From contig JAPWDM010000014.1 of assembly GCA_035578155.1 (NCBI GenBank), positions 11,821,501 to 11,885,500 of the forward strand: DNA of 64,000 nucleotides, in the 5' to 3' direction. The stretch is from Brachynemurus nebulosus (taxonomy: Eukaryota; Arthropoda; Insecta; Neuroptera; Myrmeleontidae). Shown piece by piece: positions 23,071-34,628 of the stretch. Numbering within the stretch: the first letter of the stretch is position 1; each line of letters starts with the position of its first letter. Below the pieces are notes generated by a model that did no database searches, was not told where the DNA came from, and worked only from the letters and a program-made list of their open reading frames with translations. Both the position numbers and the translations under genes were made by a program.

Positions 23071-23711
23071 CTTTGGCAACTTTTATAATACTATAAAAAT
23101 AAAATTTTGAAAAACACTATGTAAAGAAATCCTAAGGTTTTGAATTATGTGTAGCACAGGTAGACAAAACTACTTAAGTCCAAAATATCAACTTTACAAT
23201 AGAGAGTAAAAACTAAAATGAAATGCAGGCAACATCAGTTTATTTGAATCATCATCAAGTTTACATGAAATTTTGTAAATTTTTTAAATCAATTACTTTC
23301 TTAACAGGTAACACTGTAAATCATAAACGAATTAACTTTAAGCCTTAAACTAAAATTTTTGAAGACATTTTTGCGGACTTAACATACAAAAAACAACAAT
23401 ATATTTCATTATTAAAACCATTTGTGGACTTAACCAGTTTTAGCGGGGAATTGTTGCCATAAAAATACATTTCCAATTTAATTAAACTATGTACTTATTT
23501 ATTATTTTATTAAGAATTTTAAGATCTTAACGTTTCTGAAAAGAACTTTTTTGATAACAAGTGCATGAAAAATGTTGTTAGGGGTTGAATTGAATTTTGC
23601 TCTTTTGGAAATATTATAAAATAAAAAAAATAAAATAAAAAATGAACTTAAGTACTTTTGTCTACCTGCGCTAGATGTATTCCTTATGAAACTTTTTTTA
23701 TATAACCGTAA
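22787..23711. other. No gene; contains a microsatellite
   Basis: AT-rich. It holds the TA run listed at 22988-23066 and otherwise shows nothing recognisable. Confidence 0.5.
22988..23066. repeat. (TA)n microsatellite
   Basis: Uninterrupted AT dinucleotide run. Confidence 0.97.
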
Positions 23712-23880
23712 GCTAGTGATGGGAATAATCGAATGATTTCAATAATCGATTATTTTTAATCGAGTGATTTTAATAATCGATTAATCATTCGATTATTTTT
23801 ATCGATTATTTTCATTCGATTATTTTTGTCGATTATTTTTATCGACTGTGTTTCATTCGAGTATTATTATCAATTATTTT
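23712..23880 (+). mobile_element. hAT-like terminus with dense ATCGATTATT repeats
   Basis: It begins CTAGTGATGGGAATAATCGA and is followed by about eight copies of ATCGATTATT-like motifs in both orientations. It then ends abruptly at the PLE 3' end (23881). The same start occurs at 21847. The PLE may have inserted into it and removed the right half from view. Confidence 0.55.
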
Positions 23881-23925
23881 TAAATAATAAACAAATATTT
23901 TACTTTGCATAAATACCACTTTTAT

Positions 23926-23975
23926 TTTGAAACTATGACAATATTGTTTCGAACCGTCGTCAGTTCATTTTCAAA
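23926..23975 (-). ncRNA. Degenerate hammerhead-like motif in the PLE tail
   Basis: The minus strand keeps CTGACGA, GAAA, a palindromic stem III (CAATATTG) and a GUC triplet in correct order. TTTGAAA and TTTCAAA can pair as outer stem I. However, the six bases between CTGACGA and GAAA cannot form stem II, and the first stem I pair would be A-A. It is probably inactive or heavily reduced. Confidence 0.4.
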
Positions 23976-24223
23976 CAGAATCAATATTACATTCGATACA
24001 TGCCTTATATACTAATTTTATCTACCTATACGTATTAAGGGTGAGTGGTATATAATGTGGAAGGGGTGGGAGTGATAGGAAAATCCAAAAATTAAGAAAA
24101 ACAAGATTACATTACATGTGACAAGAGGCAAACAAACACGTGACAAAAGATTGAACTTGAAAATGACAAAAAGACAATATTACAGTGAATACAGTTTTAA
24201 ACAGAAATTAAAATTTAAATAAG

Positions 24224-24397
24224 TTATGATATTGAAAATAAAGTTGAACTGTAAATATCGGTGTAATCATTGAAAAGGTGACCGAAGCTATGTTTATTTA
24301 TTTCTATTGCTTCTAGGATTGTTAACTTCAATCCTTTGTTTGCCTCATGTAACACTGTAATTCCCCGTTCTGGTGTGTGTCCGGTGTTAATTTGGTC
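24224..24397 (-). pseudogene. C-terminal fragment of a PLE GIY-YIG endonuclease region
   Basis: This is an open minus-strand frame of 57 codons ending in TAA (24226-24224). Readable motifs in order are NTGHTPERGITVLHEAN, KGLKLTILEAIEINKH, and LFNDYTD followed by a short SSTLFSIS tail. The H...KG.KL..LEAIEI...ND layout fits the distal part of GIY-YIG endonuclease domains at the C-terminus of Penelope-like proteins; the Glu in LEAIEI and the Asn after it would correspond to conserved late-domain residues. The GIY and YIG motifs and all of the reverse transcriptase are absent, because the element is truncated at 24397. The frame is intact, but the fragment has no start codon and cannot be a gene. 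Confidence 0.65.
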
Positions 24398-24409
24398 CAA
24401 CTATACTTA

Positions 24410-24505
24410 ATTTTAAGTTAGACCAAATTACAGATAGTTACCAAGTTTGATCAAAATCGGTTCAGTAGCTTCGGAGTTTATCGTAGCCAAACATTGTGAC
24501 ATGAA
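24410..24505 (+). repeat. LINE-like 3' tail fragment
   Basis: AAGTTTGATCAAAATCGGTT, then CAGTAGCTTCGGAG, then CAAACATTGTGACATGAATT leads into a TA/TG microsatellite. This wording resembles 3' ends of RTE-type LINE copies common in insect genomes. It is a recognition from memory and no frame supports it. Confidence 0.4.
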
Positions 24506-24507
24506 TT

Positions 24508-24508
24508 T

Positions 24509-24572
<64 letters not shown>
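24508..24572. repeat. (TA)n(TG)n compound microsatellite
   Basis: A TA run passes directly into a TG run of more than 40 bases. The Cys-Val peptides read here are artefacts. Confidence 0.97.
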
Positions 24573-24578
<6 letters not shown>

Positions 24579-25388
24579 GTATGTGTAGTATGTGTACTTT
24601 CGTCGTCTGTTTTTCCATCTCACATATCTCTAGAATAGATTTGTTATCGTATAAAACCAGTAGCCTAGAAAAAAAATTTTCCAATGTGTTATATTTAATT
24701 ATAGACGTCGAGAAAAATCAAATCAATAGGCTTATACATTTTCCACGTTTTTTTTATTATAATTCTTTTTTTCTATATCTCCGAAAACTAACGTGGGTAG
24801 CATGATTTTTTCTGTTGGAAAGTATAATTCACAATATAGATAAAATCTCTAATACCATATTTGCTTTTAACAATGCGTTTTTTTGCTTATATTTTAGAAG
24901 TTAATACTCTTTCAGCAGTGTAAGTTAAATTATTATTAGAGTTAAATCCAATATACATCTACAAAAAAAAATTTCTATTTGGACATTATTCGCATATTGG
25001 GCGGACTTTCTAGTTTATGTTCAATGTATAAATTAATAAATAAGGGTCGTCTAGTTGATTTTAATAGTTTAGCTAAAAAGTTCAGTATTATATTTATACA
25101 GTAGTAAGCTTTTTGTATGTATAGATATAGTACATATTTATCGCGAATTGGTTAGTATGAAATTTTGGTGTTGGTATTAGTGGTGTGTTGCCATTAATGG
25201 TCGATATCCATTTAGATAAAAGCTTTTTTGACATTTTTCTTTTATACGATTTCAAAAAAATATACAAGTGAATGTATGACGATATATACATATGGGTACA
25301 GTTGTGATAATAAGATTGTCTACATTTACTTAAAAATAAAAAGAACAAGAAAAACGATTAATCAATTAGAGAAAATGATTTTTAGGTA
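24573..25388. other. No feature recognised
   Basis: AT-rich. Frames on both strands near 25094-25410 show no recognisable content. Confidence 0.5.
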
Positions 25389-26492
25389 CACTGAGAAAAA
25401 ATTACAGTAAAAATTACGGAGCTGCCTCCGGTAAACCAGGCTCAAGTGACCAGTCGGTAGGAAATTATCAAGCAAATATATAAGAAATGTCTTTCAAACA
25501 TTATTTTTTAAGATTCATTTAAAAATTTTTCCTGTACAGCTTAAGAATTTTTCCAATACAGCTCCGTAAAATTCGATGGACTAGTAAAATTTCAATTGGA
25601 TACCAGGAAAATTTACTTAATTTTTGTTTAAACGGTATTTGTTATCTCTATTTTCTCTTTGAAACCTGTCTTCAAGCACCTCTCTCACACAAGTATCACT
25701 TGAATCATCACACAAGGTCATTTTGAATAACTCACCAGCAGTAGCTATGATACGTATGATACCAACGTCAATCGGTATCCTTTCGAGCACCGCACCACTT
25801 GTTCAGTTGTACACAAGATATGACAACAGGCGGTCGCAACAGTCCAATAATACCGCCGAGTCAACGGTCATACAATACAACAGCATACAATCATTTTTTC
25901 ATAATAATACATGTTCTTTTTGTACTTTCATAATTACAAACATTATACTTTTTAACTTCAAATAAACAATTTATTTTGTTATCAAATAATAAATACATCA
26001 TTGTGTTTTTCCTACATTCATTTCAAATATTGACAAAATGTTCTGTGGTTTTTTATTATTTTATTTTAACATCAATCACAGCAGTGAAACCGACAAAATC
26101 ACAACATAATTTTGGTCATCAGAACGTAATTGAACATAATTTTGGTGACCAGGACGTTATTCAACAATGTTTTTCCACAAATAATAAAAAACCACAGAAC
26201 ATTTTTTCAATATTAATAATTTGATTTTAATCCTTATCCTTCTATCAATATCTTTTTAAACTATTTTAATTCAATTATTTTTTATTAATTAAAAAAAAAC
26301 CTTATAAATAATACGGTAAGAGAGTAGAATTTTTCCTGTACAGCGCCGAAATTTTTACGGAGGAATAGGGCTAATTTTTAATATACTCATCGTACTTTTT
26401 CCTTTGCCCGTCACTTATGCCCGCATTACCAGATAGCTCCGTAATTTTTTACTAGAAATTTCCGTAAAAATTACCGTATTTTTTTCTCAGTG
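25389..26492. mobile_element. TA-flanked TIR element (CACTGAGAAAAA family)
   Basis: The left end CACTGAGAAAAAATTACAGT and the right end (inverse reads CACTGAGAAAAAAATACGGT) are flanked by TA on both sides. TTTTTACGGA blocks follow on each side. The interior carries AATTTTTCCTGTACAGC as a direct repeat (about 25526 and 26329), an internal hairpin (26036-26062 against 26181-26207) and a duplicated 30-mer. Two small open frames (80 and 82 codons, from 25723 and 25976) show no transposase motifs. The ends resemble the CACGGAGAGAAAATT family at 28132, 30327 and 55796, so the two families may share a transposase. Confidence 0.75.
26103..26162 (+). repeat. Duplicated 30-mer
   Basis: AACATAATTTTGG starts two consecutive 30-base units, in frame with each other. 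The second differs by a few bases. The in-frame period lengthens a small open frame without proving coding. Confidence 0.85.
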
Positions 26493-26987
26493 TAGCAAGC
26501 GAAATTCGTAAGAAGGAGAATGTATTCATCTTTTTCTTTTCTATCAAACTAGATATCTAACTTAACCTAACTTAACCAAGCCGTACCATTAAAAAAAATT
26601 AGTCGTTCCTTCGTTTTGTTATTCGGAATGGAAGGATTCGTTTTAAAATTAGGAAAAATAGTGGATAATATAAAAGGCTCATCGGGAGGCTCAAAGATTA
26701 GTTGGATAAACCAATTCCAAAGTATCTCTTGTGAAAACTGTTTGAAGCGTCTTCGTAAGGTCTACTTGTGATATTGGTGAACTTGTACTTCAATTGTCAA
26801 TCGTTTGTTTATCTCGTTCCGAAAAAGTTGTTAAATTTTGTTATAGAAATCGAAAATTGATAATAATAGTGAATTTTATTTCGAAAACTAACATTTATTT
26901 ATTTATCTCATGAAGAAGTTTGAATTGAATATATAATTACAGACTTCAAAAATTAGGGCCTTCAACTTGTCAGAACTTTCAAATAAT
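26493..26987. other. No feature recognised
   Basis: AT-rich sequence without visible structure. Confidence 0.5.
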
Positions 26988-27524
26988 TCTAATTAATATT
27001 ATAAATGCGAAAATGAATGCGTTTTTTTACTTACCTCGTTTTCATTTCCCAGCAGCATCACCAATCGACTTGAAATACTGCATAGAGATAATTTGAGCGA
27101 CACAGAAGGATATAGGCTACTTTTTACCGAAAGAAAGTATTTGCTTCTCTTAGGAAACAATAACATCCGTTTTTTATTAACTTTAAGTGAATAGAAATAT
27201 TACTTGAGTTGTACGAATTCCGCCAGTATGTAAAACATATTGTCAGTTGAGTATTGGTTTGTGCCCAGTTCATTTTTAAAAAATTCTTTTCTGAGAGTGG
27301 TTTCGACTTCCCCAACGCCCAAAACTAACAAAACAACCATCTAGAAAAAATTTTTAAAAAGTGGACTTGGAACAAACCAATACTCCGCTGACAATATATT
27401 TAACTTCATTATCATCTAAGAAGTAGCTAATTTATAAAAAACAACAAAAAAAATTTAATTCATCAATTTAACTCGATGCTACAATTTCAAATATCATGCG
27501 CGCAAAGCCGCGAGTAAAAGCTAA
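26988..27524 (+). mobile_element. Non-autonomous Helitron
   Basis: The 5' end is TCTAATTAATATTATAAATG, the common insect Helitron start. The 3' end is GCGCGCAAAGCCGCGAGT, a CGCG/CGCG hairpin, then CTAA (27521-27524) followed by T. There are no terminal inverted repeats. The interior includes GGCTACTTTTTACCGAAAG, shared with the fragment at 4155-4453. No Rep/helicase is encoded. The frame on the minus strand near 27124 is a shadow. Confidence 0.8.
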
Positions 27525-28033
27525 TTGATAATAATTTTATTTTATAGTTTCCATCTGTAAAAAATTGTCTATTCTTTAATTGAAAATCAACTATTATAAT
27601 TCTTTTTACCCTTGCTGTATCATATATAGCGATTTTTCACATATGGTACATATACAATTATAATATATATATAGTGTATTGGAAAATATTAAAAACATCA
27701 CAGATACATAAAAAAGCGAAAAAACACGAAACTTTTTATTGCAAAATAAATAGCTTGAGCTGTTTCCCATGAATGAATATACATATATATTTGCATACAT
27801 ACAGCAGACTGTATTACATTTGGTGAATTTGTAATATCTATGGCTAGTTATTCGCCAAATTCTTACTATTCGTTTTTCTAAAGTGAGTGAAGTTGAAAAT
27901 TGGTCTACCTTACTCGCTGGCTAGGAAAAGCACCCTATATAATATATTTAGCGAGAAGATCGTTGTATTTGAATAATTTTTTCAAAATGTCAAAACGATT
28001 TTATTTGTGCGGGAATTGTAATTCTAGAGCTAT

Positions 28034-28059
28034 AAAAAAAAAAAAAAAAAAAAAAAAAA
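28034..28059 (+). repeat. Poly-A run
   Basis: 26 consecutive A. Confidence 0.95.
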
Positions 28060-28131
28060 CGATAGGTACCCTAGGTAAAAAAAATTGGCTTTTAAGAAGG
28101 AAAAATTTGGTGTTCTATATTCCACAACATA

Positions 28132-28293
28132 CACGGAGAGAAAATTCCTATAAAAATTACTGTGCTCATACTACAATCGACGTGTAACAGGCGAACATAT
28201 CCAATTTTACCGTACAAAAATTGGATATGTTCGCCTGTTACACGTCGACTGTAGTATGAGCACAGTAATTTTTATAGGAATTTTCTCTCCGTG
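28132..28293. mobile_element. 162-bp fully palindromic MITE
   Basis: The whole element is two 77-base arms around an 8-base centre, with one mismatch between the arms and TA on both flanks. Each arm is the 5' end of the larger elements at 30327 and 55796: CACGGAGAGAAAATTCCTAT, then AATTACTGTGCTCA, then TCGACGTGTAA and GGCGAACATAT. It therefore consists of two 5' ends head to head with no 3' end or interior. Near-identity of the arms implies recent origin or arm correction. Confidence 0.9.
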
Positions 28294-28630
28294 TAGTATT
28301 TACTTGATATTGTTTATAAGTTACCTACTCCCCAAATAATTATCGGAATTCATGAACGAGTTGGTACTTTCTCACTCATTGGGGAGCTTACTCGCCAGTG
28401 AATACCGAGTATACTCGCCAAATGTAATACAGCCTTATCCACTATTCTATCTGATTTCACTACATATAAGTGCCGTGGTGGATAAAATAATTCTAACATG
28501 CATGAAGAAATTTTGTTAAAAATATCTGTTAAAAAAAATTTTCACATAATCACAAAATTTTGTATATTTTGTACCATTATTTAAGAGATAGACTAAATTC
28601 AAATTCTTGTATACGAAACGACTTTTTTAC

Positions 28631-29300
28631 CGAAAGAAGTTACCGCCGAAAGCTGAACAATCTTGCTGTTTTTTATATGGTTAAATTGCTTCCAAATTGC
28701 TCCTTTGAAATCAGTAATTGATCCACCTGAAACTTAATTATTTAACTAGTTATTTATAAAGAAAATGTTTTTTTTTCCGTTATTTAAGTTATCAAAAATT
28801 CCCAAAATAATACTTTTTTACATAATTTCTTTAAGTCAATATATTGTTCCCAATTCGCTGTATTTAATTTAAAAGCTAAACATTAATTTTTTTGAATTAT
28901 TGAAATATTTTGTTCTTTTATAACTGTCAAGATTTAATTATCCTTCAATATATGCAAACGACTTAAAGAGTATGCTGGATTGCTTATACGTTTTAATAAG
29001 ACATAACCTAATTATAAATATTTTTTATTTTATTAATATATGCTAATTATTATTCAAAAAAATTAATTTTTAACTTTTAAATTAGATGGAGCCAATTGGG
29101 AGCAATTTTTTGATATAAAGTAATTACATAAAAATGCATTATTTGACAAGGTTTTGATAATAGAAATAGTGAAACAGAAAAGTGTTTTTGTTTGTAAATA
29201 ACTAATTAAATAATTAAGTTTCCAAAGGAGCAATTTGGGAGCAATTAAGCCATATAACAAACAAAAATATTTGCCAACTTTGGGCGCCCACTTCTTTCCG
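28631..29300. mobile_element. Fold-back element
   Basis: Left arm 28631-28707 (CGAAAGAAGT, then TTTATATGGTTAAATTGC, then CAAATTGCTCCTTTG) is mirrored by right arm 29221-29300. The AATTATTTAACTAGTTATTT block at about 28736 has a mirror near 29200. A third GGGAGCAATTT phrase lies at 29097. No coding content is present. Confidence 0.65.
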
Positions 29301-30326
29301 CGGTGACTATTTCTTATGCACCAATGTTATCATTGCTTTGTCCATAAGTGTACACATTGTGCAAATTATCGGCGTACCATAGGATATAGATAGGAAACTT
29401 TGTATTTTGTTAAATTCGCATTGTTGTACATTTTGTGAGCCGGCAAAGTATAGGTAGGTACTTAGCAATTTCTGTGTGGCTGGGTGTTTCTCCATGGTAG
29501 TGGTTTATGGTGCCACTCGAACGCTGCAATATTTTACTAATCAGTTAGTAGGTATAGTGAGTTTGAATATATAGCATTGCAGATTATTAGTTTGTTTTGG
29601 AACAAAAAAAAAAAAAGAGTTACTAATCGTTGTAAATTGAATTCAGTATTTGCATTTGCAAATTGTAGTGGTTGTCTAATACGGGTTATTTGTTTTATTT
29701 TCATTTCAACGATTTCAATTTCGAATGAAGATAGTAGTCGATACCTAAAAGGCTGTGGTGTTAATACCTGAAAACATCTGTCAGCAATCTTCAGTTTAAA
29801 ATATTATCAATATTTCGTTTGTATTAAGGGCTTATTATACTAAACAGGCGTGCGGAAATGTAAGGCTTTTTCAAGAATTTTTTCCCGGTACTATCAAAAA
29901 ATATCAAAGTAATATTTTTAAGTAGGTACTTGCTGCATCTTAAGAGTTTATTGCATGTATTTCATATTTTGATGAAAGGTAAAAAAATACGATTTTCAGG
30001 TAGCATCTGGGGGGATGAAATTTTTTTTCGTAATCTGCATTAGTTTCTTTTTGGAATTGTTGGTTTTTGCAGATTGGGCGTCAATTTTAGTATGCTTTTT
30101 CTTCTGGTGTGGTAAAAAAAATTGATTTTAAATTGTTCATAAGAAATGACTGACTAATCTATCTAGAAAAATATATTAGTCAATCAAATCATGTTGGCCT
30201 AATAGCGAGTTAAAAGATAACAAAATAATGTAAGAGTACAGATTTCTTTCGTTTTTAGTTCAGCACAGGGAAATTAATTTACCTTAGAAACTATCAGAGT
30301 AGAACGTAAAGAATAACTTAAGCGTA
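29301..30326. other. No feature recognised
   Basis: Short frames at 29307 (minus) and 29577 (plus) have no recognisable motifs. Nothing else is visible. Confidence 0.5.
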
Positions 30327-31174
30327 CACAGAGAGAAAATTCATATAAAAATTACTGTGTTCAGCACTACAATCGACGTCTATAAAAGGCGAACATATTC
30401 AATTTTGTACGGTAAAAATATAAAAATTATAATTAATCATAGAAAATTTAAAGGATAGAATGTTCTTTCCGTAATATTAGCTCCGTAAAATTTGTAAAAC
30501 AGCACAGTAAAAAGTTCCATTGCCGACAAAAAAATATTGTTTAATTGTTTTTCTTACAAAATTTACCATGCTCTCTTAAAATAGAAGAAAAGTAGAAAAG
30601 AAGAAAAGAAGCTAATAGTAGAAAGAAAGAAAGAGAAGGTATCAACGCTGTCACAGAGCGAGGCAAGCTGCAGAAGGTATCAACACAATCATATATAAAG
30701 GTCACATAGCCAGACTGGTGGTGTTACAAGTAGCTGGTCACACTGCTGGTGTAGTGCTGTGTGGTGTCCAAGCAGTGTTCATTAGAATGTCTTACAGGAC
30801 GGATGGTCATCGTTTAATTCATCATTTTGTTAGTTCACTATCTTCAGTATTAGAATATATTGTTGCCAATTATTTTTGTATGCATCATAAAGAATCGAAC
30901 GTCGGAAAAGATCGGGCATCTTCGAAGTTTTTACAGGTACAGCCCAAGCAACATAAGGTTGCGGGTGAGATGCGGAAATGAAAGAGTACGACAACAAGAA
31001 TTAAACTATAACATATATGCATAAAAGTGTGATAGAAGTTGTGTTAGCACATTAAATTTTACTATCCTATAATATATTTTTTAATTTGGTCGTCGATCGC
31101 GTACGCATTATAAGAGAGCATGGTAATTTTTCTGAAATTTTATCTACAAAAATTATATGATTTTTCTCTCCGTG
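30327..31174. mobile_element. TA-flanked TIR element, CACGGAG family copy A
   Basis: It starts CACAGAGAGAAAATTCATAT and ends TTTTTCTCTCCGTG, with TA on both sides. Its interior matches the copy at 55796-56600 through most of its length: TAAAGGATAGAATGTTCTTT, GTAAAACAGCACAGTAAAAA, GAGTACGACAACAAGAATTA and TTTGGTCGTCGATCGCG. The 87-codon frame inside (30718) is not kept in the sister copy, so it is not a conserved protein. The family is non-autonomous, mariner-type by its TA flanks. Confidence 0.85.
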
Positions 31175-31421
31175 TAAGATACATTTAATATTCAAATATT
31201 AAATAGATTAATTTAACCACGACACACTGTTATTTTAAATCCGATTACTCTAACAAAATTTAAATAAATTATCAAACTTCGACAGAGTGAGAAAGATAGT
31301 GAAAGTGTGTGTGCAACTGTGCATAGGAGAGAGAGAACATGTAATTACATAACTATTAACGCTAGAACTATACTTCCTAGCGTTTATAAAACGATCGAGA
31401 TATTTTAATTTATATTATATA

Positions 31422-33120
<1,699 letters not shown>

Positions 33121-33580
33121 GGCCCGATTTACATTAACGCTCCGCTCTCGATACGCTCCCACTCCGTTCTCGCTCCGATATAATTTTGATGTGTTCACAT
33201 TACAGTGCTGATAACATTCTGGTGCCTATTAGTTCTCCATTCACATTATAATGTCGCTCTGGGTAGGCTCCCGGTTCAGTCTCAGTTCGATACAAACATC
33301 TTTTCATAACAATTGAATGCAAGAGGAGTGGAGTGGAATCAAAAAAATGTTTACATTATAGGTACAAACCATAACAAGTCTGATATCGCTCCGATAAAAT
33401 ATTACCTGAGTGGTATTGATATTGGAGTGGCATTGGAACGGGAGCGAACTGCGACTGATATCGGACCGACATCAGAGCGATGATGTGAATACACTCATTG
33501 TTTATTGTGTAAGAATATTATATCGAACCGGGAGCGGAGTGGTATCGTAGTGAGAGCGGAGCGTTAGTGTAAATCGGGCC
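33121..33580. mobile_element. PIF/Harbinger-type MITE with TTA target duplication
   Basis: The left end GGCCCGATTTACATTAACGC and right end (inverse GGCCCGATTTACACTAACGC) are inverted and flanked by TTA on both sides (33118-33120 and 33581-33583). GGCC-rich ends with a 3-bp TWA duplication are the PIF/Harbinger pattern. The subterminal zones are full of GCTCCG/CGGAGC motifs, candidate transposase sites. No transposase is encoded. Confidence 0.85.
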
Positions 33581-34058
33581 TTAATATCTCTACTCTTCAG
33601 TTCCTGAGACCTTTCTACAGATATCTATAATAATAGTTTTGGTAACTTAATTCTCCTTCTTTTTTGGGATTATAGAGCTCTGGAACAAATTTTTAAAATA
33701 GTGCTCACTTTTCGCTTTATAACTACCCTTTATTAAAATGACCATAATATACGTATTCATTTGTCATCATTTTTTTGTACATATTTTTTTTTTTCACTTA
33801 AAGCAATATACTTAATTTATCAACCTTCGCCCCAGAAAAGATTCCAAAAATGTTCATAATGCCATGAACTAAATTTTACTTCAAATAATGCTCTGTGTTT
33901 TTCTGAACTGTGTTAGTAGTTTCTACGTAATGCGTGCCCAAACAAACACATGAAAAAAGTTTACAACTTTATTAGATACTTGTATAGATTTTGATGTGTA
34001 AATTTCTTAAAAATTTTAAAACTAGATGTCTTAAATAATATGTTTGAGACAGTAAGAT
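33581..34058. other. No feature recognised
   Basis: AT-rich sequence without visible structure. Confidence 0.5.
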
Positions 34059-34335
34059 ATAATACGAGAATTTACACCAATTTTACTCTTTTAAAAACGA
34101 AGTCAACTTCAGTCTTCTAAAACCGCTGAAAAAACAGCCAATTGCAGGAAAACATTGAAGAAAACAAGAACAGATTGAATGGATTACTCCGGATTTCATT
34201 AAGCGACATGTGAGACCATTCAATCTGTTCTTTTCTTCAATGTTTTCCTGCAATTGGCTGTTTTTTCAGCGGTTTTAGAAGACTGAAGTTGACTTCGTTT
34301 TTAAAAGGGTAAAATTGGTCTAAATTCTCGTATTA
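34059..34335. repeat. Near-perfect hairpin with arms of about 120 bases
   Basis: The left arm (34060-34182) and right arm (34216-34334) pair across a 33-base loop. Comparing the arms by eye shows two substitutions and one 3-base gap. The arm includes AAGTCAACTTCAGTCTTCTA and CAGCCAATTGCAGG. If transcribed on either strand, it would form a long double-stranded RNA. No clear target duplication is seen, so it is either a young palindromic MITE or a hairpin-RNA locus. No second copy lies in the window. Confidence 0.85.
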
Positions 34336-34583
34336 AATTTGAATATACCGCCCTTAAAATACATCAAGGACAGTAAAATAGGTTTTACTGGATTACAAGC
34401 TTAGTAGTACGATAAAAAAAAATACGTAACCTTGGACATAACGAAATTGTTGCCAAGTATACACATTTTAAATACTGTGAATTTATCCACCAACATGACT
34501 GATAACTGAGAGACTCGATTACCATAAATAATCTGCTAAAAATACAGTTAATAACTTTTCTCCTTGCTATTCCTGGACAAACT

Positions 34584-34628
34584 AAAATACCTCCGTCGCA
34601 GCATCCTGCATAACAGCGCGAATTTACA
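34584..34628 (+). mobile_element. 5' end fragment of the HINE-like family
   Basis: AAAATACCTCCGTCGCAGCA, then CTGCATAACAGCGCGAATTT closely matches the 5' end of the copies at 781 and 60505. Similarity stops just after the subterminal repeat, so this is a truncated or hybrid copy, and it confirms the family's 5' boundary. Confidence 0.75.

Larger units (their letters stand above)
23881..24397 (-). mobile_element. Penelope-like element, 5'-truncated 3' end
   Basis: The minus strand carries the end of an endonuclease frame (24397-24224). Then comes about 250 bases of 3' sequence, a CTGACGA...GAAA ribozyme-like block (near 23963-23947) and the tail AATAAAAGTGG through TATTTGTTTATTATTTA. This order (GIY-YIG domain, then terminal repeat with hammerhead remains) is that of Penelope-like retroelements. 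The 5' part is missing. At the break (24397) the sequence runs into an imperfect inverted repeat of about 14 bases with 24418-24431. Confidence 0.7.
27809..28432. mobile_element. TIR MITE hosting a nested palindromic MITE
   Basis: CTGTATTACATTTGGTGA (27809) and its inverse (TCGCCAAATGTAATACAG, to 28432) bound the element. TTCGCCAAAT-like and CTCGCC motifs lie inside. A 26-base A run sits at 28034-28059, and the 162-bp palindrome at 28132-28293 is inserted in it with TA on each side, so that insertion is younger. Target duplication for the outer element is not clear. Confidence 0.65.

Noticed and set aside
23712..23880. CRISPR-like array from repeated ATCGATTATT
   Set aside because: Units are short, degenerate and in both orientations without spacers, and the genome is eukaryotic.
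24447..24805. Cys-Val-rich frames
   Set aside because: Translation of a TG microsatellite.
30718..30981. 87-codon frame in the CACGGAG element as a possible transposon protein
   Set aside because: The sister copy at 55796 keeps the nucleotide sequence but not the frame.
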